Shown: piece after piece, positions 28,869 to 35,909 of the stretch
How the letters are laid out: every line of letters starts with the position of its first letter
Position numbering within the stretch: position 1 is the stretch's first letter
Source of the DNA: a virus
Reading direction: 5' to 3' (one strand)
Length of the DNA stretch: 37,726 nucleotides
Virus record (IMG/VR): IMGVR_UViG_3300005582_000036
Location: 1-37,726 of that record
The notes under the pieces: generated by a model
What the model saw: the letters and a program-made list of their open reading frames with translations, nothing else
Database searches by the model: none
What the model was told of the DNA's origin: nothing
Position numbers and translations under genes: made by a program

Positions 28869-30037
28869 TCATCTCCCAATTTCATCAATATAGTTGTAGC
28901 TAATTTAAGGAAATTTATTGGATTATCAGTTTCTTCAATTTGTTTTCTTAAATGTTTTCTTTCCTTAGTTTCCAAATTTTTGATTTCATCTAATAAAATA
29001 TCTGTTACAAATGAATAAAAGTCGTCTATTCGACTTGGCCAATTTTTCAAAGTATCTTTTATTTCTTGACTCAGCTTTTTTTGATTTTCTAAAACATGAA
29101 TAAATCTTTTGACTATTGCTGGAACATTTTCTAAATTATCTTCAACAGTCTTTGTTTCTTCTTTTCCCGATACAGTTGGCTTTGTTTCAGTTGATACAGT
29201 TGGCTTTGTTTCTTCTTTTCCTGATACAGTTGGCTTTGTTTCAGTTGATACAGTTGGCTTTGTTTCAGTTGAAGTCTTTTTCAAGCCACGAAAACTTGAA
29301 GAACTACCAACTACTGGTTTTTGTTTATCGTCTGTTTTTTCTTGGTCTTTTATTATATATTTATTTATAATTTTTAGAACTTTTTCTTTTTCGTCTTTTT
29401 CAATTGGAGCTTTTTCAATAGCTTTTTTAACATTTGGAATTTCCGTATCAGATTTTTGTCTCACCAATTCTATTTCTTTTGGGGAAAGTTGATATGACAA
29501 AGCTGGCATGGCACTTGAAGATTTGCTTGCAACTGTAAATAAATCTTTCAATTTTTTTCTTAATTCATTTGCATGTTTGTCAATTATTTGGAAAATCTTA
29601 ATACTTGAAGTATTTGATTCTTCTGACAGCATGGAAAATATCTCTTGAAAATTTCTATAGTCTTCAAGAGACATTTTGTTTTGATACTTACCAGTCCACA
29701 ACTTTTTGAAATCTGTCTTATCATTTGCTGCGGTTTTCGGTTTTTGATAAGACCCTGACCAATACTGACTGAAGTCTGGAGAAAGATTTTTGCCAAAAAT
29801 CATTCTTCTAGGAGATTTTGTTTGTATCAATCCCTGAGGAGTAATACTTACATTATCAATAAAATCTTTGAATTTATCCCAAAGGTTTCTGTCAACATCT
29901 GTTGTTCCAGTAATCAGTTCCTTTTTCAAGAGTGATGACCAAGAGTCAACCAAGTCATCAATCTGTTTTTCAACTTCCTGTAGTCCTTCTACAAGATTCA
30001 AATTTATTTTTTCTGTTATTTTACGAGATTTCAACAT
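28865..30037 (-). CDS. Hypothetical helical protein with TETKPTVS repeats, 390 residues
   Basis: Not recognised. A helical N-terminal part with QYWSGSYQK and KLWTGKYQN, a short self-similar pair about 23 residues apart, is followed by a charged middle. Residues 257-297 consist of the octamer TETKPTVS or KEETKPTVS repeated, a flexible Thr/Pro/Lys linker. The C-terminus is again helical (NVPAIVKRFIHVLENQKKLS onward). The layout of two helical domains joined by a repetitive linker resembles structural or adaptor proteins. ATG at 30037 has an AATATATAAAG box about 55 nt upstream and no strong SD. Confidence 0.68.
   Translation of the reverse strand: MLKSRKITEKINLNLVEGLQEVEKQIDDLVDSWSSLLKKELITGTTDVDRNLWDKFKDFIDNVSITPQGLIQTKSPRRMIFGKNLSPDFSQYWSGSYQKPKTAANDKTDFKKLWTGKYQNKMSLEDYRNFQEIFSMLSEESNTSSIKIFQIIDKHANELRKKLKDLFTVASKSSSAMPALSYQLSPKEIELVRQKSDTEIPNVKKAIEKAPIEKDEKEKVLKIINKYIIKDQEKTDDKQKPVVGSSSSFRGLKKTSTETKPTVSTETKPTVSGKEETKPTVSTETKPTVSGKEETKTVEDNLENVPAIVKRFIHVLENQKKLSQEIKDTLKNWPSRIDDFYSFVTDILLDEIKNLETKERKHLRKQIEETDNPINFLKLATTILMKLGDD
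29147..29269 (-). repeat. Tandem repeats encoding TETKPTVS units
   Basis: Repeats of 24-30 nt within the 390-residue gene. ACAGTTGGCTTTGTTTC recurs at 24- to 30-nt intervals on the plus strand. In-frame length changes would alter linker length only. Confidence 0.85.
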
Positions 30038-30104
30038 ATGTGTTACAACCTTCCATCATTGTTTGATGGTTTTGGCCAATTTCTAACTTTATATATTGAA
30101 TTTT

Positions 30105-30563
30105 TTAATATTGTTCGCTGATATATTCACCGATTTTCTTCAAAGACATAAGGCATGAATCGAATCTATGAAAATCGCTGCTTATGTATTCCAAAGCTAT
30201 TTCGTCGAATTTATCTGCTGAAATATCGTCCACATCAAAGTAAATTGCTTTTCCTCTCTTGCCAACAACTTTATATTTGTGCATTAGAATATAAGCTGCT
30301 GCTCCAAGATCGGTAACAAATCGAAAATTATGTGGATTAAAATTATATTCACCGATTTTCTTGAGACTCATGATGCAAGCATCAAATCGATGGAATTCAC
30401 TTGACAAATAATCAAGAGTAAATTGATCAAATTGTTCAGATGTATGTTTATGGTCAAGGATAAAATAAATATCTTTGCCTTTTCTACCAATTACCTTGAA
30501 ATCATGCATTAGCAAATATGCAGCGGCACCAAGGTCGCTTATGCATTTCTGATTAACTTTCAT
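30105..30563 (-). CDS. Tandem DUF5659-like protein
   Basis: 152 residues made of two copies of one domain: residues about 10-73 and 85-147. Each runs D-L-G-A-A-A-Y-(L/I)-L-M-H, K-V-(I/V)-G-(R/K)-(K/R)-G-K, I-Y-F, then S-(S)-(E/D)-F-H-R-F-D and MSLKKIGEY. The 'DLgaAAYLlm.g.kvig..gk.iyF' phrase is that of DUF5659, normally found as a single copy in phage and bacterial proteins. The copies are clearly alike but not identical, so the duplication is not very recent. The function of the family is unknown. TAAAG-type SD before ATG 30563. It is downstream of the actin-like gene on the same strand. Confidence 0.8.
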   Translation of the reverse strand: MKVNQKCISDLGAAAYLLMHDFKVIGRKGKDIYFILDHKHTSEQFDQFTLDYLSSEFHRFDACIMSLKKIGEYNFNPHNFRFVTDLGAAAYILMHKYKVVGKRGKAIYFDVDDISADKFDEIALEYISSDFHRFDSCLMSLKKIGEYISEQY

Positions 30564-30619
30564 TCTTTACCTTTCTATACAGTTCACTAATTAATTCGCC
30601 ACAAGAAGACGACTATTCT

Positions 30620-31627
30620 TCACTTCGATGCTTCTGCGGCTACCAAGCAACCTCTGGCCACCGAATACAATGGATCAGATGGCTTGATAACATCGCCAAT
30701 TTTAATTGGCAATTCAACTTTACTTATTGTTTCCTTGAACAATTCAGTAAATCCATTAGGAGAACTTGTTCCTCCTGCAATTACGACATCAACTTCACCA
30801 TCAGTTCTTACAGTTTTGTTAACATCGCTAAATCCTTTTTTCAAACCGTTTACGGTATGTTCAATCATGAGTTGATATTGTGTGTGAATCGCTCTTTCAA
30901 CAAGAGTTGATGGAGGCTTTGTCAAATCAATCTTGGTTTTTTCCTTGTTGATGAAACTGATGCTTTCTCCAGTTGCCTTGGCTGCTTGACGATCAATCCA
31001 GTCTCCTGAATTTACAATAGCAAAAGTAAAAACTGGCGATCCATACATCGCATAGCAAATGTTTACCATGCCAGCACCAAAACTTGCAGAAATTCCCGTA
31101 TATGCTTTCTTGCCCAATTCAGCATAAACAAGTGCGAGTGCTTCATTGATTGGATGTGCATCAACCTTATATCCTGTTTCACTTTTGTAAGCTTTGAAAA
31201 TGGCATCGAGAATTCTTTGATGGTAATCAGCATCTGTTTCTTGATTGACTGCATTTGCTGGAACACAATAATATAATGTTTCGCCGTCTTTTTGAACATT
31301 ATTGATTAGGCTATGAATCATGATGCTCATGATCTGGAAAGCGTCTTTTTCTTTTGGGTTAACGCAACCATGTGTCATTGGCCTTTTAAGTTCTAAAGCA
31401 CTCATAGTATAAGTCATGTTGACTGCTGCTTCTCCAAGAGCGTATGCTCTCTTTTCACGCTCGATTAGAGGAACTCCTGCCCTTTTCATCATGTCGAAAA
31501 CGAATCTGTTTTCCAAAGGCATTTCAAGGAATGCGTTTACTTCTCTGTGATATTCAAAATTTCCATTTTTGTCCCTGTTACAATGAACCAAGTTATATGT
31601 TCCGCAATCAAAACCATGACTAGCCAT
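30620..31627 (-). CDS. Actin-like ATPase (ParM/MreB/Hsp70 superfamily)
   Basis: 335 residues. The three nucleotide-site signatures of the actin-Hsp70 fold are in order: phosphate-1 GFDCGTYNLV (5-14), phosphate-2 GISASFGAGMVNICYAM (178-194) with NSGDWID (206-212), and adenosine VIAGGTSSPNGF (282-293). The connecting segment INEALALVYAE (160-170) matches connect-1. Length fits bacterial actins (ParM about 320, MreB about 335-345). It probably polymerises and could position phage DNA or heads, or segregate an extrachromosomal genome. It could alternatively be a non-polymerising ASKHA ATPase. AAAGGAG overlaps the stop of the preceding small gene at 31640, suggesting an operon; no ParR-like DNA-binding partner is obvious. 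Confidence 0.85.
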   Translation of the reverse strand: MASHGFDCGTYNLVHCNRDKNGNFEYHREVNAFLEMPLENRFVFDMMKRAGVPLIEREKRAYALGEAAVNMTYTMSALELKRPMTHGCVNPKEKDAFQIMSIMIHSLINNVQKDGETLYYCVPANAVNQETDADYHQRILDAIFKAYKSETGYKVDAHPINEALALVYAELGKKAYTGISASFGAGMVNICYAMYGSPVFTFAIVNSGDWIDRQAAKATGESISFINKEKTKIDLTKPPSTLVERAIHTQYQLMIEHTVNGLKKGFSDVNKTVRTDGEVDVVIAGGTSSPNGFTELFKETISKVELPIKIGDVIKPSDPLYSVARGCLVAAEASK

Positions 31628-31639
31628 TTTTATTCTCCT

Positions 31640-31897
31640 TTACGCTTTCTTTCCAAATTCAACTTTAGGCATGGGAGCAAAATCAGGTATTTCCCACATT
31701 GGCTCTTCAATTTTTTGAGTTGCAACCTTTTGTTCCATTTGTGGAACAACAACACTTGGAGCAGCAGTAACTTTAAGGTTATCACTGTTAAGGTTTATCG
31801 TGATTTCCAAGGAGATGGTCATATGCATTTCTCCATCTTTGGTCACAACTTTGACTGTATTGGGTTTAAGTAATTGTCCCAAGCACCCTCCACGCAA
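31640..31897 (-). CDS. Small hypothetical protein upstream of the actin-like gene
   Basis: Up to 85 residues with a non-ATG start. Candidates are TTG at 31897, TTG at 31882 just after GGAGGG, and ATG at 31822, which gives 60 residues and has GGAG at usable spacing. The sequence has a beta-strand pair (MTISLEITINLNSDNLKVTA), a Val/Pro linker and a C-terminal motif WEIPDFAPMPKVEF. Not recognised. Since it sits directly before the actin-like ATPase with a shared SD/stop, it could be that protein's adaptor or regulator (inference from position only). Confidence 0.5.
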   Translation of the reverse strand: MRGGCLGQLLKPNTVKVVTKDGEMHMTISLEITINLNSDNLKVTAAPSVVVPQMEQKVATQKIEEPMWEIPDFAPMPKVEFGKKA

Positions 31898-31908
31898 ACC
31901 GTCACAAT

Positions 31909-31917
31909 CATTATAGT
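31909..31917 (-). promoter_or_regulatory. Candidate promoter box (ACTATAATG)
   Basis: Variant of the recurrent box on the minus strand, upstream of the small gene and actin-like ATPase gene. Confidence 0.25.
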
Positions 31918-31936
31918 TATCTCTAGCAATATTAAA

Positions 31937-32884
31937 TTAACTAATCAAAATGGGCCATTTTTTGAACATTTTATTTATGCCTTCTTTGATTTCCTTTTCT
32001 GTCAACTCTGTCAAACAAGGCTTTAGTTCTTTTTGTGTCTTGGGACAAATTCGATAATTGTAACAAGGTCCGCAATCCCAATTTCCATCATCCATATGTT
32101 TTTGCACAAGAATAAAATCATAATATTTTCCATATGTTTTTCCATTAGCGAAAGTGAATATGCCAGTCATTGGTATTCCAAGACCTCCAGCAAGATGGAA
32201 TGTTGCTGTATCAACAGTTACGACATAATCGGCGCATGCCGTGTAGTAAATCCACTCATCAATTGTTGTGTTTGAAATGGTATTGATGTTAAATTTTTTC
32301 AGTTCTTTGTCTTCTTTTTTTTCAATTACAAACACATTGAAATCAATTAATTCTTCTATTACAGCTTTTATTTGATTTGGCTGAAGACACTTGGTTGTAA
32401 TTGCAGATTTAGGACTGAATACAACGATTGGTTTTTTTTCATCTTTTACCATTTCTTGCATTCTTTTTTTGTATATTGCAATTTTTCCCTTATGCAAATC
32501 AAAATGCATATTGGGATCTTTTATTTCATAACCGCAAAAAAGCCCCCATACTTCGGCACGATGTAGTTTGCATTCTTTACCATAATGACTTTCGTACTTG
32601 TTGGATGTTTTCACACAAGTTTGATAAAAAACAAGATATTTTTCTTTTTTTAGGTCTTCTGGGAAAATAATTTTATCAACAAGAGGATGATCTTTTATTG
32701 CATCTTGATATTGATTAAGGCAACAAAAGTGTATTTTTGCTTCTGGAATTATTTTTTTAACATCATCAAATATTAAGCGATGAATAAGAACATCTCCAAG
32801 CCCTCCCCAATCAGATATGAACAAGATTGAATTTCTTGCCTCGTTGAATTCCTTTAATGACATGTTTTTTCTTGATTCTTGCAT
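31937..32884 (-). CDS. GT9-family (heptosyltransferase-like) glycosyltransferase
   Basis: 315 residues (MSLKEF at 32863 is a possible later start). SDWGGLGDVLIHRLIFDDV near the N-terminus is the G-x-G-D loop of GT-B family 9 enzymes. VVFSPKSAITTKCLQPNQI lies at the start of the second Rossmann domain. ADYVVTVDTATFHLAGGLGIPMTGIF matches the conserved D-T/S-x-x-x-H-x-A-x-x-x-G donor-site motif of ADP-heptose transferases. C-terminal cysteines are present (DCGPCYNYRIC). It probably moves a sugar onto phage or host polysaccharide or a phage protein; substrate unknown. No clear SD; a hairpin lies 12 nt upstream. Confidence 0.83.
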   Translation of the reverse strand: MQESRKNMSLKEFNEARNSILFISDWGGLGDVLIHRLIFDDVKKIIPEAKIHFCCLNQYQDAIKDHPLVDKIIFPEDLKKEKYLVFYQTCVKTSNKYESHYGKECKLHRAEVWGLFCGYEIKDPNMHFDLHKGKIAIYKKRMQEMVKDEKKPIVVFSPKSAITTKCLQPNQIKAVIEELIDFNVFVIEKKEDKELKKFNINTISNTTIDEWIYYTACADYVVTVDTATFHLAGGLGIPMTGIFTFANGKTYGKYYDFILVQKHMDDGNWDCGPCYNYRICPKTQKELKPCLTELTEKEIKEGINKMFKKWPILIS

Positions 32885-32895
32885 GACTTAAAATA

Positions 32896-32931
32896 GTTAA
32901 GCCCAGCCTTGAAATAGAGGCCGGGCTTAAC
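32896..32931 (-). terminator. Hairpin between virion gene and glycosyltransferase, likely terminator or attenuator
   Basis: Stem GTTAAGCCC (32896-32904) with GGGCTTAAC (32923-32931), extended by GCCT/AGGC after one mismatch, loop 8 nt. On the minus strand it is followed by TATTTT. It lies 18 nt after the stop of the virion-like gene and 12 nt before the glycosyltransferase start, so it may partly separate their expression. Confidence 0.7.
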
Positions 32932-32948
32932 ACGATTAATCATGAAAA

Positions 32949-33527
32949 TCAGCTATAGCAAATGCTTCTTGCCGATACGATAATCTGAACTGTCTGATCA
33001 GAACCACTTGTGTTCTCAAAATTCAATTTGGTTACAGCAAGGTCACCATAGTTGAAAACTTGAGTGTCTCCGGCTTTAAGGTCAAAAATTGCTCCAGCAA
33101 GACCATTAAGCTTCACTTTTACATCACCGCCAGCAGCATCAGTTGAAGCAATCTGAACGAAGTTGGCTGGAGATCCTGTGTCGTCAACGATGTCCGCTTC
33201 ATGATCAACATAAACATCACCATCAAGAACAGTGAAATTATAAACCAAAGGATATGTATTTTCTTCTGGAATGTCGCTATAAATTGAACCATCATCTGTT
33301 ACGACTTCAATGAAAGACTGATCATAGCTAACTTGTGGATAAGCAAATCTTTTCCAATAATTGCAATCAGTAAACTGATCGCCATCATTAAGTTTACGAT
33401 AAATTTTGTTTGGACCAGTTACATAAATGGTGCGCTGAATTGAATCGACAAACTTTACTCCTGTTGCAGGATTTAAGTCTAAACTACCTTGAGTAAGGTT
33501 ATTCAAATTCACCTTGAATACGCTCAT
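32949..33527 (-). CDS. Putative virion structural protein, 192 residues
   Basis: Beta-rich, acidic, Asp/Thr/Gly-rich. N-terminal half: VKFVDSIQRTIYVTGPNKIYRKLNDGDQF and a Tyr/Trp patch (NYWKRFAYPQVSYDQ). C-terminal half: VKVKLNGLAGAIFDLKAGDTQVF ... KLNFENTSGSDQTVQIIVS, an immunoglobulin-like or jelly-roll-like domain seen in phage decoration and head-tail proteins. No family assigned. ATG at 33527 is chosen for AAGGAG 5 nt upstream rather than the frame opening at 33596. A CATAAATA-type box about 45 nt before the start resembles a T4 late promoter. Codons are more C-rich than neighbours, which suits strong expression. Confidence 0.65.
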   Translation of the reverse strand: MSVFKVNLNNLTQGSLDLNPATGVKFVDSIQRTIYVTGPNKIYRKLNDGDQFTDCNYWKRFAYPQVSYDQSFIEVVTDDGSIYSDIPEENTYPLVYNFTVLDGDVYVDHEADIVDDTGSPANFVQIASTDAAGGDVKVKLNGLAGAIFDLKAGDTQVFNYGDLAVTKLNFENTSGSDQTVQIIVSARSICYS

Positions 33528-33592
33528 TTTTCTCCTTGGAGATAAAAAGGGATCAAAACTACCTCTTACATATTTATGCACAAGTGATTCAT

Positions 33593-34204
33593 TCACAAAG
33601 GAATATTCAAGATTTCAGATTTCGGGAACATCATCTTGAAAATATTTTCACCAATTCCATTAGAAATGAGGGTTACTTTCTTTCCTGAAGAAGCAGCCTC
33701 GTACAATAATTCATTTTCAACTCCCACAATCCATTCAAAATTATTCCAGTCTTTGTTAATTTGGCAGGTGCAATTTTTCGATGCAATATATTCTAATGAA
33801 AATTGTATTTGTTTGTGATTTAAGCTATTTATTGGATAAACACCATTTGTGAGAAGGTTAGCTGGTCCATATTTACTAAAAGAAGTGCATATTGGTTTAA
33901 TTTTCAAATCAGATTCGATAAAAAGCTGCTCAATTGGATGTTCTCCTTCTTTATAAGAAATTTCTCTAACATAAGCAAATTGATTCTTTTCTGCAAAAAG
34001 TTTTGATTTAACCAATGTTCTTGGTTCTCCATGAAATAAATAAAAGAGATCATCTCTGCAACAAAGATAAACTTTGATGCCGGGAAAGGCTTGTTCCATT
34101 TGAGGCCTGAGAAGACGAAGCTGTGTCAAATATTCTTTGTTGTAACCAAAATACGATATGCAGTAATTATCTTTGATCTTCGCATAATCTGGTAAAGCTA
34201 TCAT
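33593..34204 (-). CDS. Putative glycosyltransferase-like protein, 203 residues
   Basis: It resembles one half of a GT-B-type enzyme but is not firmly assigned. CISYFGYNKEYLTQLRLLRP and IKVYLCCRDDLFYLFHG suggest a Rossmann-like first domain. The C-terminal VGVENELLYEAASSGKKVTLISNGIG follows the pattern 'G.ENe.lyEA...Gkkv..is.g' seen at the donor side of many sugar transferases and epimerases. Short for a full GT-B (usually above 300). The ATG at 34204 has GGTGG upstream, but its start codon overlaps that of the divergent small ORF at 34203. Neighbouring genes also act on sugars. Confidence 0.5.
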   Translation of the reverse strand: MIALPDYAKIKDNYCISYFGYNKEYLTQLRLLRPQMEQAFPGIKVYLCCRDDLFYLFHGEPRTLVKSKLFAEKNQFAYVREISYKEGEHPIEQLFIESDLKIKPICTSFSKYGPANLLTNGVYPINSLNHKQIQFSLEYIASKNCTCQINKDWNNFEWIVGVENELLYEAASSGKKVTLISNGIGENIFKMMFPKSEILNIPL

Positions 34205-34361
34205 GAAAAACCACCAAAATGAAATTAATTCCACGGTTGACGCATTGCAAGAATTCGTCAAGCAATTTGATGCAAATGACGACTATACTAAATTAGTAAT
34301 CGAAATTTTACTAGAAGAGCTTTTTTTAAGCAATAAAAATCTAAAAAATTCAGGTAATTAA
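34203..34361 (+). CDS. Small acidic hypothetical protein, 52 residues
   Basis: An ORF too short for routine calling, starting MKNHQNEINSTVDALQEFVK and ending NSGN, almost entirely helical. It stops 4 nt before the ATG of the next plus-strand gene, so the two look like an operon. Upstream AAAGC is only a weak SD. The start codon overlaps that of the divergent glycosyltransferase-like gene (TCATGA), leaving no room for separate promoters outside coding sequence. Codon use fits the genome. It could be real or the downstream gene could have its leader here. Confidence 0.5.
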   Translation: MKNHQNEINSTVDALQEFVKQFDANDDYTKLVIEILLEELFLSNKNLKNSGN

Positions 34362-34365
34362 AATC

Positions 34366-34734
34366 ATGGCAGCTAATCAAACCACAAACATTTATATTTA
34401 TTTGGCCAGAAGAGACAAATCATCTGTCAAAATTTTAATTGTTGCAAAGGGCAAAGAAATACTCGCATCAAGGCTTGATAACCCTGAAATATTGAACTTG
34501 CCTTCAAATATGACAGATGAATTAGTTCAATTAATTTACGATAACAGGATGTTTTGGGAGCCTTGGGCCGAGTCAGCCGATAAATTTGAAGACTTAAGGG
34601 CTGCTCTCAAAGATCGTGGTTACACTAATATACCTTTGAGTTCGCAGCCTCAAATAACCATAAAAACAACAATACCCAAAATTAACACTAATCAATTGCC
34701 ACAGAAGATAACAATGATCAGGAAAAAAACTTAG
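34366..34734 (+). CDS. Hypothetical protein, 122 residues
   Basis: Not recognised. N-terminal beta-rich (NIYIYLARRDKSSVKILIVA), helical middle with EPWAESADKFEDLRAALKDR, and a Pro/Thr/Lys/Gln-rich tail (PQITIKTTIPKINTNQLPQK). The middle resembles small phage proteins that bind nucleic acid or partner proteins, but no motif is decisive. It follows the 52-residue ORF closely, and its stop overlaps the convergent stop of the gene at 34731. Confidence 0.65.
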   Translation: MAANQTTNIYIYLARRDKSSVKILIVAKGKEILASRLDNPEILNLPSNMTDELVQLIYDNRMFWEPWAESADKFEDLRAALKDRGYTNIPLSSQPQITIKTTIPKINTNQLPQKITMIRKKT

Positions 34735-35045
34735 CAATCTGATTTTTTCAAATGCATTTTGTGGATCATAAATGAGCCGCTATCAACAGCGACATACATG
34801 TAATGTCCGTTTTCTTCTGTGATTTTACCACCGTTTTTCTTAAAATCTTTTGCCACTTCAAGTAATTCGCCATCTTGGGTTTCAATTCTTGAAACGAGTT
34901 TTTTGAGGGGTATTTTTGATTCAACTTGAACACCGACCATACTTGATCTGCCGTTTTCTTGTTGCTGCGACATCCATTTTTTGAAGTCGCTGAAATTGAA
35001 TGGTCCAAAAGGATCATCATCGTTTTTATAATTCCATCTAGTCAT
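34731..35045 (-). CDS. Hypothetical protein, 104 residues
   Basis: Not recognised. N-terminus rich in Asp/Pro/Phe (NDDDPFGPFNFSDFKKWMSQ), then a small alpha/beta domain with VQVESKIPLKKLVSRIETQD, LEVAKDFKKNGGKITEENGH and YMYVAVDSGSFMIHKM. ATG at 35045 is favoured: AAGGTGG lies 9-15 nt upstream and the start overlaps the end of the gene at 35038-35907 by 8 nt, so translation is likely coupled. It probably shares a transcript with the MptE-like gene. Confidence 0.65.
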   Translation of the reverse strand: MTRWNYKNDDDPFGPFNFSDFKKWMSQQQENGRSSMVGVQVESKIPLKKLVSRIETQDGELLEVAKDFKKNGGKITEENGHYMYVAVDSGSFMIHKMHLKKSDC

Positions 35046-35907
35046 ATTTTTCACCACCTTGTTGAAAAAAAGGAAGTAATTCTTCCTCTCTTATATATGG
35101 TGCATGTTTATATTCTTTAGTGCTTGAATGATCACTTAATTTAGTTTCAAAATGAGGATGATTTTTTATCCAATAGAAAAATCCATCAATTATTCCGTGA
35201 GCTATAGAATGTTGTGGATATTCATATAATCCATTTTCAAGTTTTATAGCACCGGGTCTTTCACCATCAAAACTGTCATCACAACAAAATAACATTATAT
35301 TTTCAGCACCAAAACGATAAGCTATATTGAGTGCGGCGCATATAGAGTTCCTATAATCATCAACCTGCCATTGGGTTTCCTTTAACCCAAATCCAGAATA
35401 TTTCTTTTCATTGACAGGATAATATTTATATTTTATTCCTTTGTACGCACTCATAAATTGATGATTTGTTCTGCATGAAGCTATGCATTTTGGCATGATA
35501 CGATTTCTTCTGGGAAGATATTTCATGCATTCTCTATATGGATTATTCACCACATACCAGTTCATGACTCTATCGGTTAGGTTCCATTTTATCAAAGAAC
35601 CATTTACACCTATGATTGTTGTTGACTTTGGCAATTTAGAAAGAATTTTCTGTTTGTTCTGAAAACCATAACCATCAGAAACAATCACAACATCACGCAT
35701 TTGAAAACTTTCGCTATCAATCCAAGCACATTTTTCCAGACTATTTTTTGTTTCGTTTTCCAAGAAGGTAAAATAATCTTTGTTGTCTATAGTATTATTC
35801 AAGTCAACAAAAGGAAATTGATCAGATGTGAAATCTCTGACCCACATCCCTTCCTCTGTTAAATAATACTTGTTACCATCAGTTGTTTTTTTAATTCTAT
35901 CAGACAT
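35038..35907 (-). CDS. DUF115/MptE-like Rossmann protein, possible glycosyltransferase
   Basis: 289 residues. MRDVVIVSDGYGFQNKQKIL, then TTIIGVNGSLIKWNLTDR and MNWYVVNNPYREC, are in the layout of DUF115 and sialyltransferase-like proteins (nucleotide loop G-x-G/S, then the acceptor strand naming another 'phantom' position). Later YRNSICAALNIAYRFGAENIMLFCCDDSF matches the conserved helix-strand 'g.ta...A..lGa..I.l.G.D'. Such proteins modify flagella, surface glycans or pterins. The position directly after the decapeptide-repeat gene and near other glycosyltransferases suggests decoration of a surface protein (inference). Start ATG at 35907, 2 nt after the repeat gene's stop. Confidence 0.6.
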   Translation of the reverse strand: MSDRIKKTTDGNKYYLTEEGMWVRDFTSDQFPFVDLNNTIDNKDYFTFLENETKNSLEKCAWIDSESFQMRDVVIVSDGYGFQNKQKILSKLPKSTTIIGVNGSLIKWNLTDRVMNWYVVNNPYRECMKYLPRRNRIMPKCIASCRTNHQFMSAYKGIKYKYYPVNEKKYSGFGLKETQWQVDDYRNSICAALNIAYRFGAENIMLFCCDDSFDGERPGAIKLENGLYEYPQHSIAHGIIDGFFYWIKNHPHFETKLSDHSSTKEYKHAPYIREEELLPFFQQGGEKYD

Positions 35908-35909
35908 TT

